NCBI GenBank assembly: GCA_038373885.1
Contig: JAWZYV010013020.1
Location: 16,001-80,000, forward strand
Direction of reading: 5' to 3'
Length of the DNA stretch: 64,000 bases
Origin: Cheiracanthium punctorium
Taxonomy: Eukaryota > Arthropoda > Arachnida > Araneae > Cheiracanthiidae
Positions 46,059-57,463 of this stretch are shown here, in pieces. The notes under the pieces were generated by a model that saw nothing but the letters and a program-made list of their open reading frames with translations, made no database searches and was not told the origin of the DNA. The position numbers and the translations under genes are program-made. How positions within the stretch are numbered: the first letter of the stretch is position 1; every line of letters begins with the position of its first letter.

Positions 46059-46265
46059 CAGTGACTTCACAGTGGAGTCACTGAGCGACCGATCACATAC
46101 TAGTCACATGGTAACTTCACAGTGGAGTCACGGAACGATCGATCACATACTAGTCACATGGTGACTTCACAGTAAAGTCACTTAGCGACCGATCACATAC
46201 TAGTCACATGGTGACTTCACGGCGACGTCATCTGGCGACTGATCACAAATAAACTTCACAGTGAA
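46059..46265 (+). repeat. 50-bp GTCAC/GTGAC tandem array at E2 right end
   Basis: About four units of the form TAGTCACATGGTGACTTCAC, AGTGGAGTCACT, GAGCGACCGATCACATAC. Motifs GTCAC and GTGAC continue to the right terminus. Perhaps transposase or host-factor binding sites; that is inference. Confidence 0.9.
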
Positions 46266-46383
46266 CACACAGTAGAGTCACATCACTCAGAAGTCAGTGT
46301 GACTAGTATGTGACAGTCCTGTGACAATTGTGACCCTCTGTGACGTCCCAGCGACTCTTTTGTGACCATCTGTGCTATTAGGG

Positions 46384-47269
46384 AAAACACATTAATTAGT
46401 TATAAGCAACTGTATAATAGGGAATTTTTCTTACACTCACATACTGTTTTGTGCAAAAATGTTCTGGTCCTAAAGGCTGATTTTCCCAACTGTTTGCGGA
46501 TGCTTCTGTCACTAATTTCACACACAGCACAACAATGTGTGTGACATGGACGTAAACGAAGTCCTGGTTTTTTCTAGTTTAGTTGTCTCAGTTTGGGTTT
46601 GTCTAGTCTGTTGAAGTACAACGTGCGATTGTGGAGAAGTAAGAGTAACTATTTACACTGAATGTCCACTCTCTGTAACTAGGTTTTATTATGCTACTCG
46701 CAGAAAGATTTGCAAGTGTTGTGGTCGTGTGTTAGTCAGCATACACAGCAAGCTATTCTAAGTGTGGTAAAAATGGTGATTTTTTTTCAACGTCGCAGCC
46801 CGGGCACATGTAGTTTCGGTCGAGGATTCCCCGAACGTGTTCATTTACAATCACATTCTGGTTGCTTATCATCATTTTTTTATTTGTTATCTCTTAAATT
46901 TATCTTGATTTATTATTGATTAAATACCATACTAAAAATGTCTTTAGAAATTCTGATTTCAACAACTATTTTTAAAGATATATAATTTTAACTATTGTTC
47001 CAAAAATATATTTAAGCAATGATAAATTTGATAAAATGATGATGAGAAGCCATAATCTTAATTTTGTGAGACAAAATATCAATTTATACCTATAATGGTC
47101 TGTATGCAGGGATGCATATAGATGCATCGTTCATAAAGGCAGCTGGCCTTGCTTGCGAAGGTCTCAACTTATCTGCCTTCCACCTTATTTTCCTGCGGAA
47201 GGAATTTGCTTCTTAAATTTGCCTTATGGAACGCTATTTTAAGAAAACAGTGTCATATAGGACACCATA
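46384..47269. other. Spacer with one known repeat block
   Basis: Contains the 46,975-47,070 block shared with 640-730. Short frames at 46,362 and 46,710 have no recognisable domain. Confidence 0.4.
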
Positions 47270-47396
47270 ACAAAATTTTATACAATTGTTAAGTTTTATT
47301 TTGCCAAAATAAAACTCTTAAATGTAGGCCTAGTGATGAAGTCAAAGCTTGGTGACGTAGGAGTTCTTAGGCTTTCTTTATCGAGGAGGTGTTGAG
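47270..47396. mobile_element. Family A MITE, copy A6 (right part only)
   Basis: Carries GGCCTAGTGATGAAGTCAAAG, GGTGACGTAGGAGTTCTTAGG, CTTTCTTTATCGAGGAGGTGTTG. Closest to A3. The left end is missing. Confidence 0.6.
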
Positions 47397-47399
47397 CAG

Positions 47400-47500
47400 A
47401 ACCAGCGTTGCCTTCTCTGAAGAGAAGGACGAAATTACACCAGAACACTTGCCACGAATCGAAGTCGAACCCTTGCTGTCCTAGAATGGCTCTATAACAC
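47400..47500 (-). repeat. tRNA-derived SINE fragment, family d
   Basis: Shares with 60,190-60,306 the order CCAGYGTTRCCTTCT, ACGAAA-T-C-CC, a GAATCGA-YTCGAA-CC B-box region (minus strand) and CTCTA-AACAC. Decayed. Confidence 0.5.
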
Positions 47501-50500
47501 CCATCAGCATTCGAATAAATCTGAGATTATTCCTAAAAAACAATATCGATAAATTGCGATACCTGATTGAAACATGAAAAACAACATGTAAATTTTTTAT
47601 GTTTTATTTCCAACGCAGCAGACGAGAAAGAACACAGTTCTACCGCCAGAAAAGGATGCAAACCACTAACACAAACGAATTAAAAGTGGAACAATAAACG
47701 GGTAACAGAAAAACTAAAATCAAGGTATTAAATTTGAATGAAAGTTCTCTTCCCTTCCAATAGCTGGAGTAAATGGATGATTCTTCCTGACCTCCTCCAA
47801 AAGCAGACAGAGAGGGAGGTGCGCTGTCATCACTAGGTTGCCTCAGCACAGGGACAGAGAGGGCTGTTAACTATCTTAAGTCGAGACAGATTTGCATAAA
47901 GACAGTCGTACAAAAATATCAAATAGAAAGCTGCGACACTTCTCTATCTGGTATGGTTAGGATATTAAGGTCGGTTGTATTCCAAAGTTTCTTTCTTATT
48001 CTTTCTTTCACTTTGGATGCGTATAGATATCTTACTGCCAATTCAATTACTGGGGAGACAGATCTGTCGCAGACTTAATCAGAAAGGGTCGGCTGGATGG
48101 TACTCCCTTTTTGGCCAGTTTATCTAGTCTTATTTCCAGTGATATCGCAGTAGGACGGGATCCACTGCAAAACCAGTCTTTTGCTCTTTTCATAGAGACC
48201 CCAAAGAGATTTGCACTGATACACAGAGCAGAAACTGGGCAGAAGTGGGAAACACAACCTAGACACTTTGAAAAAAGGTAGAATATAGTTTTAGTGCGTG
48301 TTCTAATGATTATCTGCGCGAATTTGTGAGAATTTTACCACTTTTATTTATCGACATATTTCTATGGAATAGAGTACAGAATTCTACTTAATACAAGCGG
48401 AATAATAGCATGCTTGAACTCATAGCTTCAGATTTTATTACAGCTATTTCATTACTCTGATTAGATTGTATTCATTAAAACTTTATTTCACCAGACGTGG
48501 AATTACTTTCTTTGAAACTTGATTTATGAAAAAAGAAAACATTAACGTCATTACTTCAATACATAATTACAAAGGAACGTGCCAAAATTACCCAAAACAT
48601 GTTAAAATCGCCAGAGCGATTCTTCTATTATTTATATATTCTAACTGAATAATATCCATATACCTTTGTATGTGTCACAATTTAGCACGTTGCCATCTTT
48701 GAAACTATACAAAAATTATTCAATAACTCGTTGAACTGAAAAGAAGATATTTATTCAAAGTTATGAATTTTTATGCAAATACAAAAAAGTATAATTTTAA
48801 TTAATTATATCCAAAAATCAAAGAAGTTTAAATAGAGGCAAAAAGTTCCCATCACCCCATTTAACACAAAACAAAAATCCATAACTCCAGCGAAAATATG
48901 TATAATTACGACCAAAACAATAAAAAAGTTGTATTCGGCTCGAATGCTGTTCTCCCTTTCCTCTCTCAGTGCATCTCAAGTAATTGATCTTTTCCCGTTT
49001 TAACTTTTTTTCACTCTTACACAAAAGGGAAAATTTATTGACAGAATTAAGTGGCTTACTATTTTTTTGTGTGCATTTGTTTTCACCCATCGATATAATG
49101 TTCAAACAAGCACTATTCATTACTTAATAACAGGGAAAAAATCTATAGAATGATTTAAATAAATTAATCTCAATGTATAACATATTTTATCAAAGATAGT
49201 TTAGTTACAAAATTTTCTATATTAAAGCTCTGTAACACACATTCACTGCTTACATTTTGCTTTTTTTCTTGATAAATTAATGCTTGTATTATTTGTTAAA
49301 TGTAAGCATATCTTCATTATCATTATCAATCGCATTTTATTTAACTCATTTAAAGGGAATTTGTCATTGTTACATACATACCTGCCAACATACGAAGTAT
49401 AAGTAGCCGCTTTTTTTAAACAGTAATTTAATTTAAACGTTTTTCTAAGGCGGCAACTACCTCTTAATGCCACCTCTGCGGCAATGCACTAAAAATAGTC
49501 CTTTTATCTTTAGCTGGAGTGGAGGAGGCAGAACTAAGTGTTACTGCATAGGTAAAGTTCAAATTGAAAATATTTACCGCACAGTAAATATAAATATTAT
49601 AAGCTATATTCATGGTGAAAATATGTTTAAACTAGAAAGCTTAGTAAGTTTCTGGCCACTGCATTGCATTGAGAAAAAAAAAACAGTTAACATTTTAATT
49701 TTGTTTTTCATACACAAACTTTAAAATACTTTTAATTAACATAATGTTTTCATATAATATTAATAGTATTTTCCAACACTTTTCCTGGAGGATGTTAAAC
49801 CGAAGACGTGATATACTTAATGTTTTCAACCAAATCCACTAAATTACGAAATGCCGCAAGATTTATTCAAATTGCTGTTGCTGCATATTCTTGGGTTTCT
49901 GTATTAATGTCCATGAATGAAGAACCATTTCCTCTTGACTGACAGAGTACATCTAGATGCATCTTTATTAGTCAGTAATCAATATTACTGAGTAAGTGAT
50001 TTATCTTGAGGCATTACAACTTCGGCTACTACACCTTTACTTAATGAACCATTGCGATGCATTATCTGGGATCAATGCTGACGTAAGTATTTAGGTAGTA
50101 GAAAGAATTATTGATGCAAAATATACGATGGATGTTCAATTTCATGTTTTTGTTATGGTTTTGGCTCTTTTTTTTCTGTAGAGTGATATCTCTTTTAAAA
50201 CTTTTAGAATACATTGTCGTCTCTTTTTTGCGCATTTTTATCACGTTTTACAACTATTTCAACAGAATCGAAGAGCAATCGTTCTTCATTTGGTGATTAT
50301 GCTACGTGAAATAGTCAGAGACTAATTCTCAAAGGACACGGTGAAGAAAAACGAGATGAAAGTCGGAATGAAAACTGGGGAAGTCATTTATTCAGTTCTC
50401 CTTTAGGAATAACGTGCTGATAAAAAAGCGGTAAAATGCAAATGGTAGGATAGAAAAGCTATAATTAAGGGCGATATATGTCTTCATAATGTCACTTGAA

Positions 50501-50508
50501 ATAACCTT
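47501..50508. other. AT-rich spacer, no gene recognised
   Basis: Frames at 47,640-47,849, 48,818-49,120 and 49,243-49,473 (minus) have no recognisable domain. A family B left-end fragment (CTGCCAACATACGAAGTATAAG) is at about 49,382-49,430. Nothing else identified. Confidence 0.4.
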
Positions 50509-50925
50509 GGATACATTTGTAAATGTAAAGGAAAAGAAGCATTAAAGAAACATGTGTCTAAAGTAAAATGCTTACGTACTGTAACTATAATTTTTTTGTA
50601 AAAAGAATTTATATATAATATATTCATTTAATTACCTATAATAAAATCCAGCTGTGCCTTTAAAATGAAAGAACGTAAGTTAGTTTATCTATTAAAGTAA
50701 TTTAAGTTTTACTCTTATAAAAATTGTGTAGCATTTTTAATCGACTTTTTAGTTCAGTTTTTACATATAATTTTACTGTATATATATATTACTTTAAAAT
50801 TTTAAATCTGAAAAGTGATTTAATTTTGACGTCATGATTTTAAATTTAATATTCAAATGAAATATGAAAGATATGTTTAAAAAGCGCTTTTCTTGCCGGA
50901 CATTTTCTTTTCTTATAAGAATAAA
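50509..50925 (+). repeat. Direct duplication flanking the Tc1 remnant, left copy
   Basis: Collinear with 52,156-52,840: TTTGTAAATGTAAA, AGCATTAAAG, AAATG-TTACGTACTGTA, CTTTAAAATGAAAGAACGTAA, GATTTTAAATTTAATATTCAA and TGCCGGACATTTTCTTTT occur in both in this order. Confidence 0.85.
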
Positions 50926-50934
50926 GGTGCAGGT

Positions 50935-51107
50935 TTTCGGCCTGCACTTCCAGTCGCCAAAAACCGGTTCCAGATCCTGGAAATCACACTTTGTGACATT
51001 CCAATGGCTTGCGCTACTTCGGCTTGAGTTTGGCCCCCTTCTAACCTACCGACAACTCTCCAAGCTTCTGAATCGGTTAAATGACTTCGCTGAGACATCG
51101 TACTCAT
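50935..51107 (-). pseudogene. Second Tc1 transposase N-terminal fragment
   Basis: Starts MSTMSQRSHLTDSEAWR and runs through GQTQAEVAQAIGMSQSVI to SRIWNRFLATGSAGRKP. This is the first helix-turn-helix of a Tc1 DNA-binding domain, about 55 residues in clean frame. It diverges at about 50,935 into unrelated sequence. It keeps a base missing from the longer copy to its right, so the two are not exact duplicates. Confidence 0.9.
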
Positions 51108-51112
51108 TCCAT

Positions 51113-51931
51113 TCGTACGATTCCGTTCGTACGATTCCTTCCTCGAAAAGGAAATCCTCCACCAGGTTAGCACGATGTGGCCTGCAGTTATCGTCCATTA
51201 AAATGAAGTCATCTCCGATTACTGCAGCGTAAGGGACTACAATAAGTCTGAGGATCTCATCCCTATATCGGCGACCAGTCAGAGGTCCATCTCGAATGAT
51301 GTAGAGGTCTTTGCGCCCGTCAATGGAGATGCCACCATACACCACACTCTACCACCGCCAAAGGTGACACTTTCGTGCACGAACGCAGGATTATTCCTAC
51401 TGCCACGGTCCCTCCAGATGAAAATACGCCTATTATCAGGATGAACTGAAAAACAGGACTCGTCAGAAAAAAGAACATTGCTCCATTCATTTCTCCTCAG
51501 TTCACATGCTCTGTTGCCCACTCCCTGCTTTCGCGACGATGCCTTGATGTTAGTCTAACACATACCATTGGTCGGCGAGCATACAGACCTACACCATGGA
51601 GCCGGTTTCGGACAGTCTGAGTTGAAACCGTGGTGCCAGTAGCTGAGCGAAGGTGTTGTTGGAGAAGAGTAGCGTTCATATTCCGGTGTTTCCGAGCCGT
51701 TAACACTAAATAACGATCTTCATTGGGCGTTTTTGCCCGTCGACGACCTTGCCCTGGTCTTCGGCCTGCACTTCCAGGCGCCAAAAACCGGTTCCAGATC
51801 CTGGAAATTACAGTTTGTGACACTCCAATGGCTTGCGCTACTTCGGCTTGAGTTTGGCCCTTTCTAACCTACCGACAACTCTACAAGCTTCTGAATCGGT
51901 TAAATGACTTCGCTGAGACATCGTACTCATG
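51113..51931 (-). pseudogene. Tc1-like transposase, frameshifted and truncated
   Basis: Begins with the same MSQRSHLTDSEA start at about 51,921. Single-base losses shift the frame near 51,860, 51,497 and 51,345. Recognisable segments: RPGQGRRRAKTPNEDRYLVL linker, NEWSNVLFSDESCF with the first catalytic Asp, HPDNRRIFIWRDRGSRNN, and FILMDDNCRPHRANLVEDF with the second Asp. Sequence stops after EEGIVR, so the catalytic Glu and the last roughly 80 residues are gone. A local 14-bp duplication (CGTACGATTCC-type) sits at the break. Confidence 0.92.
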
Positions 51932-52155
51932 GAAACAAAGCAGTCACTGAATGCCGATCAACCTTGTCTTCATTGTCTTTTATTCAGTTGAAGCGACGTT
52001 TTTGACGTCGAACTCAAAATTAGCATACTCCACAGTTTGAAAATCAGAAAAATTTGCATTTGTGATTCTCTTCTTCCATTTTCGGCAACAAATTTCGCTT
52101 ATATCTTTATTTTATATAAAACTTACAATATCCTTTAATTGTTTTCATCAGTGTA

Positions 52156-52840
52156 TTTGTAAATGTAAACGAATAGAAGCATTAAAGGAAAATGTTGCTA
52201 AAGTAAAATACTTACGTACTGTATCTATAATTCTTTTGTAAAATGGAAATATGTATATGTTCATTTAATCGCCTATAATAACATGCAGCTGTGTCTTTAA
52301 AATGAAAGAACGTAACAAGTTAGTTCATTCATTAGAGCATCGAAAATATTAGAGCATTAGAGCATCGAAATTTAATAAAGAAAACCTGGCAAAGCAACTT
52401 CAAAAACTCATTGGAAGTTGATTTGCCATGTGTTGCAGTTTGTGATAAGCACTAAACATACAGTAATGAACTTATCTGGAATATCAATAAACAGTTTAAA
52501 TATATTTTCAGATGCTAGATGGGCCTCATAGAAAGCCAGTTAGTCGTCATGTTATTTTCGTGTATAGTGTACCATTTATATGGAACTCGGTAAAAATAAT
52601 GCATAACGCTCTCCACCATGGCAATTTAAGTTTTGTTCTTATAAAAATTATGTAGCATTTTTTAATCGATTTTTAGTCCAGTTTTTAAATACAATTTTAC
52701 TGTGTATCTATATTATTTTATAATTTTATATCTGCAAGGAGATTTTTTCTTGACGCCATGATTTTAAATTTAATATTCAAATGAAATATCAAAGATATGT
52801 TTACAAAAGCGCTTTTTATGCCGGACATTTTCTTTTATGT
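52156..52840 (+). repeat. Direct duplication flanking the Tc1 remnant, right copy
   Basis: Homologous to 50,509-50,925, with about 270 extra bases (roughly 52,335-52,615) not found in the left copy. The extra part includes a small ATTAGAGCATCGAAA tandem duplication. Confidence 0.85.
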
Positions 52841-52860
52841 AAGATTAGAAATGGGGTGAG

Positions 52861-53282
52861 ACAATTCTGGGTATATAATTAACCACTTTTTGTAACCAAC
52901 ATATCAAGCAACCAAACGGCGGAATTTTCTGAGTTTAACGCAAAATGATTGTGGCTTATCTGGCTCTTCGTTATCGCTGTTGATCACATTTTTATTGATA
53001 TTTCGCTCTGTATCTACTATTTTCCAATATATTACTATGATTTCTGTACATGTGATAGCATGCATACACTATTTTGGTTTCCTAACTTAGGTAGGTTACG
53101 GCCATTTCCAAAATTTAATATTTTTCCAACCCGTTTATTCTTGCAGTGGAAAAACAAAACAATCCTAAAATTCGAATTTCTTTTTAAACTGTGTCCGGAT
53201 GTCTGTCCAAGCATTCTTGCAATATCGTAAAAATATATTGCAATAAATCTTAAGGGAAACGTCGTTAATTTCGCTTACTTAT
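52861..53282. other. Spacer with family B left-end fragment
   Basis: GGGTATATAATTAACCACTTTTTG at 52,868-52,893 resembles a family B left end. A 93-codon frame (52,949-53,230) is rich in Phe, Tyr and Ile as expected from AT-rich DNA and shows no domain. Confidence 0.4.
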
Positions 53283-53285
53283 GGA

Positions 53286-54069
53286 TGTACAAGGTGGCCA
53301 TATTTAAACTGCAAGTGTTCATGGGATGCTGGAGAGAAAACTACCGAGAATATTCCAGTGAAATTTGGTATCTACAAGTTTCAGAACATGCGCAAGTCAA
53401 ATATGCAAAAAAATCGACATTTTCACACGATAGATGGCGCTGTACGGTATTTCAAACCTCACCGGTGGCATTTACAACTTCCAAAACCGATAGATAGACC
53501 ATAGTGACATTCTAAGAGTCATATAAACAATATAAAACATCGTTTACAGTTTATCAAAATTCCATACAATTCCCTTCAGTAATTAAATTTTTACAGTAAC
53601 ATGTAATCGAAAATTAACGTAAATTAAGATCACAAGTTAAACAATTCATAAAGACGCTTTGGAAAACAATTAAACCATTATTTATTCTCATTGACACTCA
53701 TTGGACCTCTTCTTAATCGTTTCATACGCCGGTATTCTTTCAGAGTAGCTGAATAATTGCTACCATTCGGATAGAATATTTTCACTAACAATGCACGTTC
53801 CTTCTTATTCAGAGTCATGATTGACCATTACTCAATGTGGTCTTATTTTTACACTGCTCGATGGGCTTAAAATTTGCGTATATGACGTCCATAAGCAGTA
53901 AAACACGATATAGCGCCATCTATCGGGTGAAAATGGCGATTTTTTTATTGCATATTTGACTTGCGCATGTTCTGAAACGTGTAGATACCAAGTTTCACTG
54001 AAATATTCCTGGTAGTTTTCTCTCCAGCACCCCTTGTAAACCTGCAGTTTAATTATGGCCACCCTGTAT
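53286..54069 (-). mobile_element. Foldback-type transposon F
   Basis: Inverted arms of about 190 bp. Left arm: TACAAGGTGGCCATATTTAAACTGCA, GCTGGAGAGAAAACTACCGAG and GATAGATGGCGCTGTA. The right arm contains their complements, ending TTATGGCCACCCTGTA. The central 400 bp encode a short transposase N-terminus. Terminal TA at each side is compatible with a mariner/Tc1-type insertion. Confidence 0.85.
53678..53818 (-). pseudogene. DUF4817-like N-terminal fragment, 46 codons
   Basis: ATG at 53,818 reads MTLNKKERALLVKIFYPNGS, continues with NYSATLKEYRRMKRLRRGPM and stops TAA at 53,678. The pattern (KERALLV-FY-NG-NS-AL-EYRR-K-LR-GPMS) fits, from memory, the helix-turn-helix module called DUF4817 at the start of many spider mariner-like transposases. 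The downstream linker and catalytic domain are absent. Lying at the centre of element F, it is its likely ancestral transposase start. Confidence 0.7.
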
Positions 54070-54393
54070 ATGGTTACACAGCAAATAACTGTGTCCTTCA
54101 CCCATAATAACAGCAGAGCATTGGCAACTGGACGTTCTCAGAATAGAGACAAATGGCTTCTTCCGCTTTATTTTCAACATCAGGCAATCGGACATTTGGA
54201 GTATACAGCTTAAAAGTTTAGAAAATAACCAACCTGCAGCACTTGCCGGACCAGTACAAACCGAAGAAGATTATCTTAATGCGCCAAAGAGTCAGTGATG
54301 AACGTAAATATGACTATTAATCGAGGTGTAACTACAAAAACTTTCCAAGACTAAGTAGATAAATCATTATATATCAAAGTTTTGTGGACTAAG

Positions 54394-54823
54394 CCACCAC
54401 CTCCTAGATACAGAAAGCCTGAGAACTAAAGTCTTTACGTCATCACTAGGTCTCCTAGGATGACGTCATCACAGTTTTCATTTCACAAAGTAAAACTCTT
54501 TAAAATTTCTGGTGGATGATACAAATTTTAGAGAATATCTTAAGTTAACGATAAAAATTAAAATATCTTTCTGATAAAAAATTATTTATTATGATGTATT
54601 TCTATATCATATTATATAATTAGTGATAGTTAAAATTTCCTATTTGTCGTAAAAATAAATTTTCTATCTTAAATCATTAAAATGTTTTATAAGGGAGAAA
54701 ATTCACCACAAACTTTGACTAGTTTTATTTTGTGAAAATAAATGTGTGATGACGTCACTTTAGTGGATCTAGTGATGACGTAATAGCTTCTGTTCTCAGG
54801 CCTTGTCTATCTAGGAGGTGGTG
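54394..54823. mobile_element. Family A MITE, copy A7
   Basis: 430 bp with ends CCACCACCTCCTAGATACAG and CTATCTAGGAGGTGGTG. TAAGC lies near both ends. ATGACGTCATCAC and TGATGACGTCAC occur at opposite sides. Very close to A8 throughout the interior. Confidence 0.9.
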
Positions 54824-54834
54824 ATTAAGCTCGA

Positions 54835-55010
54835 TTGACTGCACTAGAGTCCTCGGTCTATAGGCTGGATGCCTTCGTGGGGAACTTTCTAAGGGACCCA
54901 AGCCCGCAATTCTTCGAGGTTTTGGAGAAAACCACGGTGAACTCCGAACGGCTAGGTCGACAACCGGAGTTTAAACCTAGCACCCCCTACCTTCCAGTTT
55001 CGAGAGCATA
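54835..55010 (-). mobile_element. SINE-b related fragment
   Basis: Collinear with the body of the 57,098-57,349 copy: TTTCTAAGGG-CC, AAAACCACGG-GAACTCCGAACG, CTAGGTCGAC, then a decayed B box (minus strand GGTTTAAACTCC). The tRNA-like head is largely lost. Confidence 0.65.
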
Positions 55011-55797
55011 CATCATATCTAACAAGAAGTAATAATGATGAATTAGCTAATTATTGACATATACTATCATAAAATAATCTTGCATCATTTCGTAAAACCG
55101 TGACATTTGCAAAACGCACAGTGACAAATATTGGCACTAATTTTATCACAAAAGTGCCATGTGCGGATCAAAATACACTAGCAAACATCTTTTAATAGCA
55201 ATTTATGTTTGCAGTTGTAGTCAAATATTACCATAAAAGTAATTATTCCCGATAAAGATATATATATAATCATCTCTTGATCATGAGAAGAAAAAAAATC
55301 TAAAAATTTTCATTTCAGTAATATAAGTTATATAACAAAGAGAGTCTAAGAAAAGTCGTATTTCTAAAATCCTACATACTATACAGATTTTTTAAAATTC
55401 ATTTACCGTACAACACAATAATGTTTACTTTTGCTGGAAGGAGATTTTCATAATCAAACAAGGTGTTTAGCTGTTGAAAGCTTCTTTCTCCGTCATTTTA
55501 GATTTTAGACAAAGGGATTGATATATTTTTAAGCACTTTTTTTATTGTCATTTCATCCCTGGAAACTATATGTATTATGTTACCCTCATTCGAAGCATTC
55601 ATTCAACTAACTATTGAAAACTAGCATTTTCATGACTGTTTCTTTTTCCTTGCATTTTGGGATAGATAAAAATTGTGTTCGGTTTTTACGTAAACAAATC
55701 TCAAGAATGATGCACAAATAGAGTTGTCCCATTCGAGCTAAATAAAATATTTCATTTGCATTCAAACGAAGACTGTACGGCAAAATATAAATAAAAT

Positions 55798-56107
55798 TTA
55801 GCACAACAGCAGGGAAAGATACAGGAAAAAATGCGATTAAAAGCTTAACGCGATTTTTAACTTCTGAAGGCAGAATAAAAGGAAAGAAGTGAGAAAAAAA
55901 AAGTGAGTAAGTACTTTTAAAAAATACATTAAGATGATCAATACGATTGAAGACGAAAAAATATTCTAAGCAAATTGTTAGACTGCCAAAACAGTACTTC
56001 GTTAATTGGTATTTGATAAAATATTGAACAAAATAAAGATACGGTTTGATTTTAAAAAATAATATTTTATAATATCAGTATGGCACGCCGTGACTAATAC
56101 TAATATA
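55798..56107 (+). repeat. Direct duplication, unit 1 of 2
   Basis: Matches 57,464-57,765: AGCACAACAGCAGGGAAAGA, CGATTAAAAGCTTAACGCGA, AGATGATCAATACGATTGAAG, ACAGTACTTCGTTAATT and ATGGCACGCCGTGA in the same order. About 1.66 kb apart. Confidence 0.88.
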
Positions 56108-56325
56108 CTTGATAATCAATAAATGAGCATTTCTTTTTGAGGGTAGTGTTGGGGGTATTCATAAATAAATGCGGAAAAATTCAAACTTAGCTATCATATG
56201 CACTCTAAAATGCTGTATTTCACATAACTCTCAAAAATGTTTGCTAGCCTACAATGTTTTGTAAACGCTGTTAAATATTAAAGGAATATAGGAGCATTAA
56301 AATTTTTTTGTTCCTAGTTCTTCGG

Positions 56326-56487
56326 CATAGCTGCCAACTCTTCCGGTTTTTCCGGAAGATTTTCCACCACTAATTTTTACTTGGGAATTCGAGCTTAATA
56401 TAAGTCCAAAATTTCATTGTAAAATAAAACTGTTTGAAGATGGCGGTGGAAAATCTTCCGGAAAAACCGCAAGCGTTGGCAGCTATG
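56326..56487. mobile_element. Family C MITE with 8-bp TSD
   Basis: 162 bp. The ends CATAGCTGCCAAC and GTTGGCAGCTATG are perfect complements, continuing into CTTCCGGTTTTTCCGGAAGAT and TGGAAAATCTTCCGGAAAAACC, which themselves fold. TTCTTCGG is repeated exactly on both sides (56,318-56,325 and 56,488-56,495). The first 13 bases equal family B, but the interior differs. The 100-codon frame at 56,434 starts inside it and is incidental. Confidence 0.85.
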
Positions 56488-57097
56488 TTCTTCGGTATTA
56501 TTCCGAGCTTTTCCTTGACTAAAAAGTTGAAAATATTAACAGTATGTGTGGTGGGTGGTGTGAAAACATTATATCTCATTGAAAAGGAATACGGAAGTGC
56601 ATTTCTATGTCCAAATTATTCAGTAATGTTAATTTTAACCTCGACGCAAAACATTTCAGCAAATCTGGGGTTTGATTTGTCTGTAAATGCGTTTATTAAT
56701 GCGAAAGATTTACTTACTAGCAGCATGTTTTGTTAATTAGTGTAACTCAAGAAAAACAAAAAAACGAAAATAATGTAATCATCATATTTCATATGCTTTA
56801 TAAGAAGGGTGAAGAAAATACAACATTCTGAAGACGGGCAACAACAGGCTTAGAAAACTAGAATTTAACAAATACTTGGAATCTAACAAATACTTAACAA
56901 ATTTAACAAATATCTTTCAATAAATATAAGACCTTCCTCCTAGTAACCCGTTAAAGCAGGTTCAAAAATAATATACACAGAAAGGAAAATGAATTAGAAA
57001 CTTGTGAGTTTCTACAACTACGCACTAGCGGCTTAAGTATGTGTAACCAGTTCATAACGTGACTGACACGTCATCAGAAAGCGAGAATAGGTAATTT

Positions 57098-57349
57098 GTT
57101 TGTTTGTTTGTGGGATTACGCGGCCGATTGGCTACGCGTATCTTCTAGGCTGAAGGGTGAAGTGCCCTCCGTGGGGGCCTTTCTAAGGGGTCCTGATACG
57201 TATTTACGCTAATTTTCGGAGGAAACCACGGAAGACTCCGAACGTTTAGGTCGACGGACGCGCGATGGGACGCGAACCCGGGACCTTCACACTTCGCCCG
57301 TCTACCATTTCCAGTGATATAACCACTGTGCCATGGTGAGGCGCGAGAA
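57098..57349 (-). mobile_element. tRNA-derived SINE, family b, full length
   Basis: On the minus strand: GCCTCACCATGGCACAGTGG (A-box region), GAAGGTCCCGGGTTCGCG (B box), a GC-rich body and a CAAACAAACAAAC tail at 57,098-57,112. Its GC content contrasts sharply with its surroundings. It sits between duplicate units. Confidence 0.85.
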
Positions 57350-57463
57350 TAGGTAAAGAAGGTGAGGTGGTGCATTTCACGAAAAAAACAGTAGAATGGG
57401 AAAAAAAATGGCAGATCTTTCACAACTTGAAGAAAATCTTATTGTTGCTACATAATAAAATTT

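Larger units (their letters stand above)
43842..46383. mobile_element. Transposon E2, 2.54 kb, non-autonomous
   Basis: Perfect 13-bp terminal inverted repeats CCCTAATAGCACA / TGTGCTATTAGGG, with AA on both sides. Ten of 13 terminal bases agree with E1 (CCC, then AGCACA). Contents: tRNA-like module near 44,080, long hairpin at 44,433, 74-bp tandem repeats at 44,626 and 50-bp GTCAC/GTGAC repeats at 46,059. The 105-codon frame at 43,831-44,148 starts outside the element and is not protein-like. No transposase visible. Confidence 0.8.
50930..52155 (-). mobile_element. Rearranged Tc1-like transposon
   Basis: The 5' end, complemented, is CACTGATGAAAACAATTAAAGG with TA outside (about 52,155). Reading leftwards, a transposase gene extends to just after its second catalytic Asp. 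It is then joined at about 51,112 to a second copy of the gene's own start, which breaks off near 50,935. The 3' terminal repeat is absent. Confidence 0.85.

Noticed and set aside
46059..46265. Regular 50-bp repeats, considered as a CRISPR array
   Set aside because: There are no unique spacers; whole units are tandem copies, and the context is a eukaryotic transposon with terminal inverted repeats.
50864..51232. 122-codon plus-strand frame across the Tc1 remnant
   Set aside because: It is the antisense shadow of recognisable Tc1 transposase codons.
56434..56736. 100-codon frame as a gene
   Set aside because: Its first part is the right arm of a family C MITE whose borders are fixed by an 8-bp target duplication.
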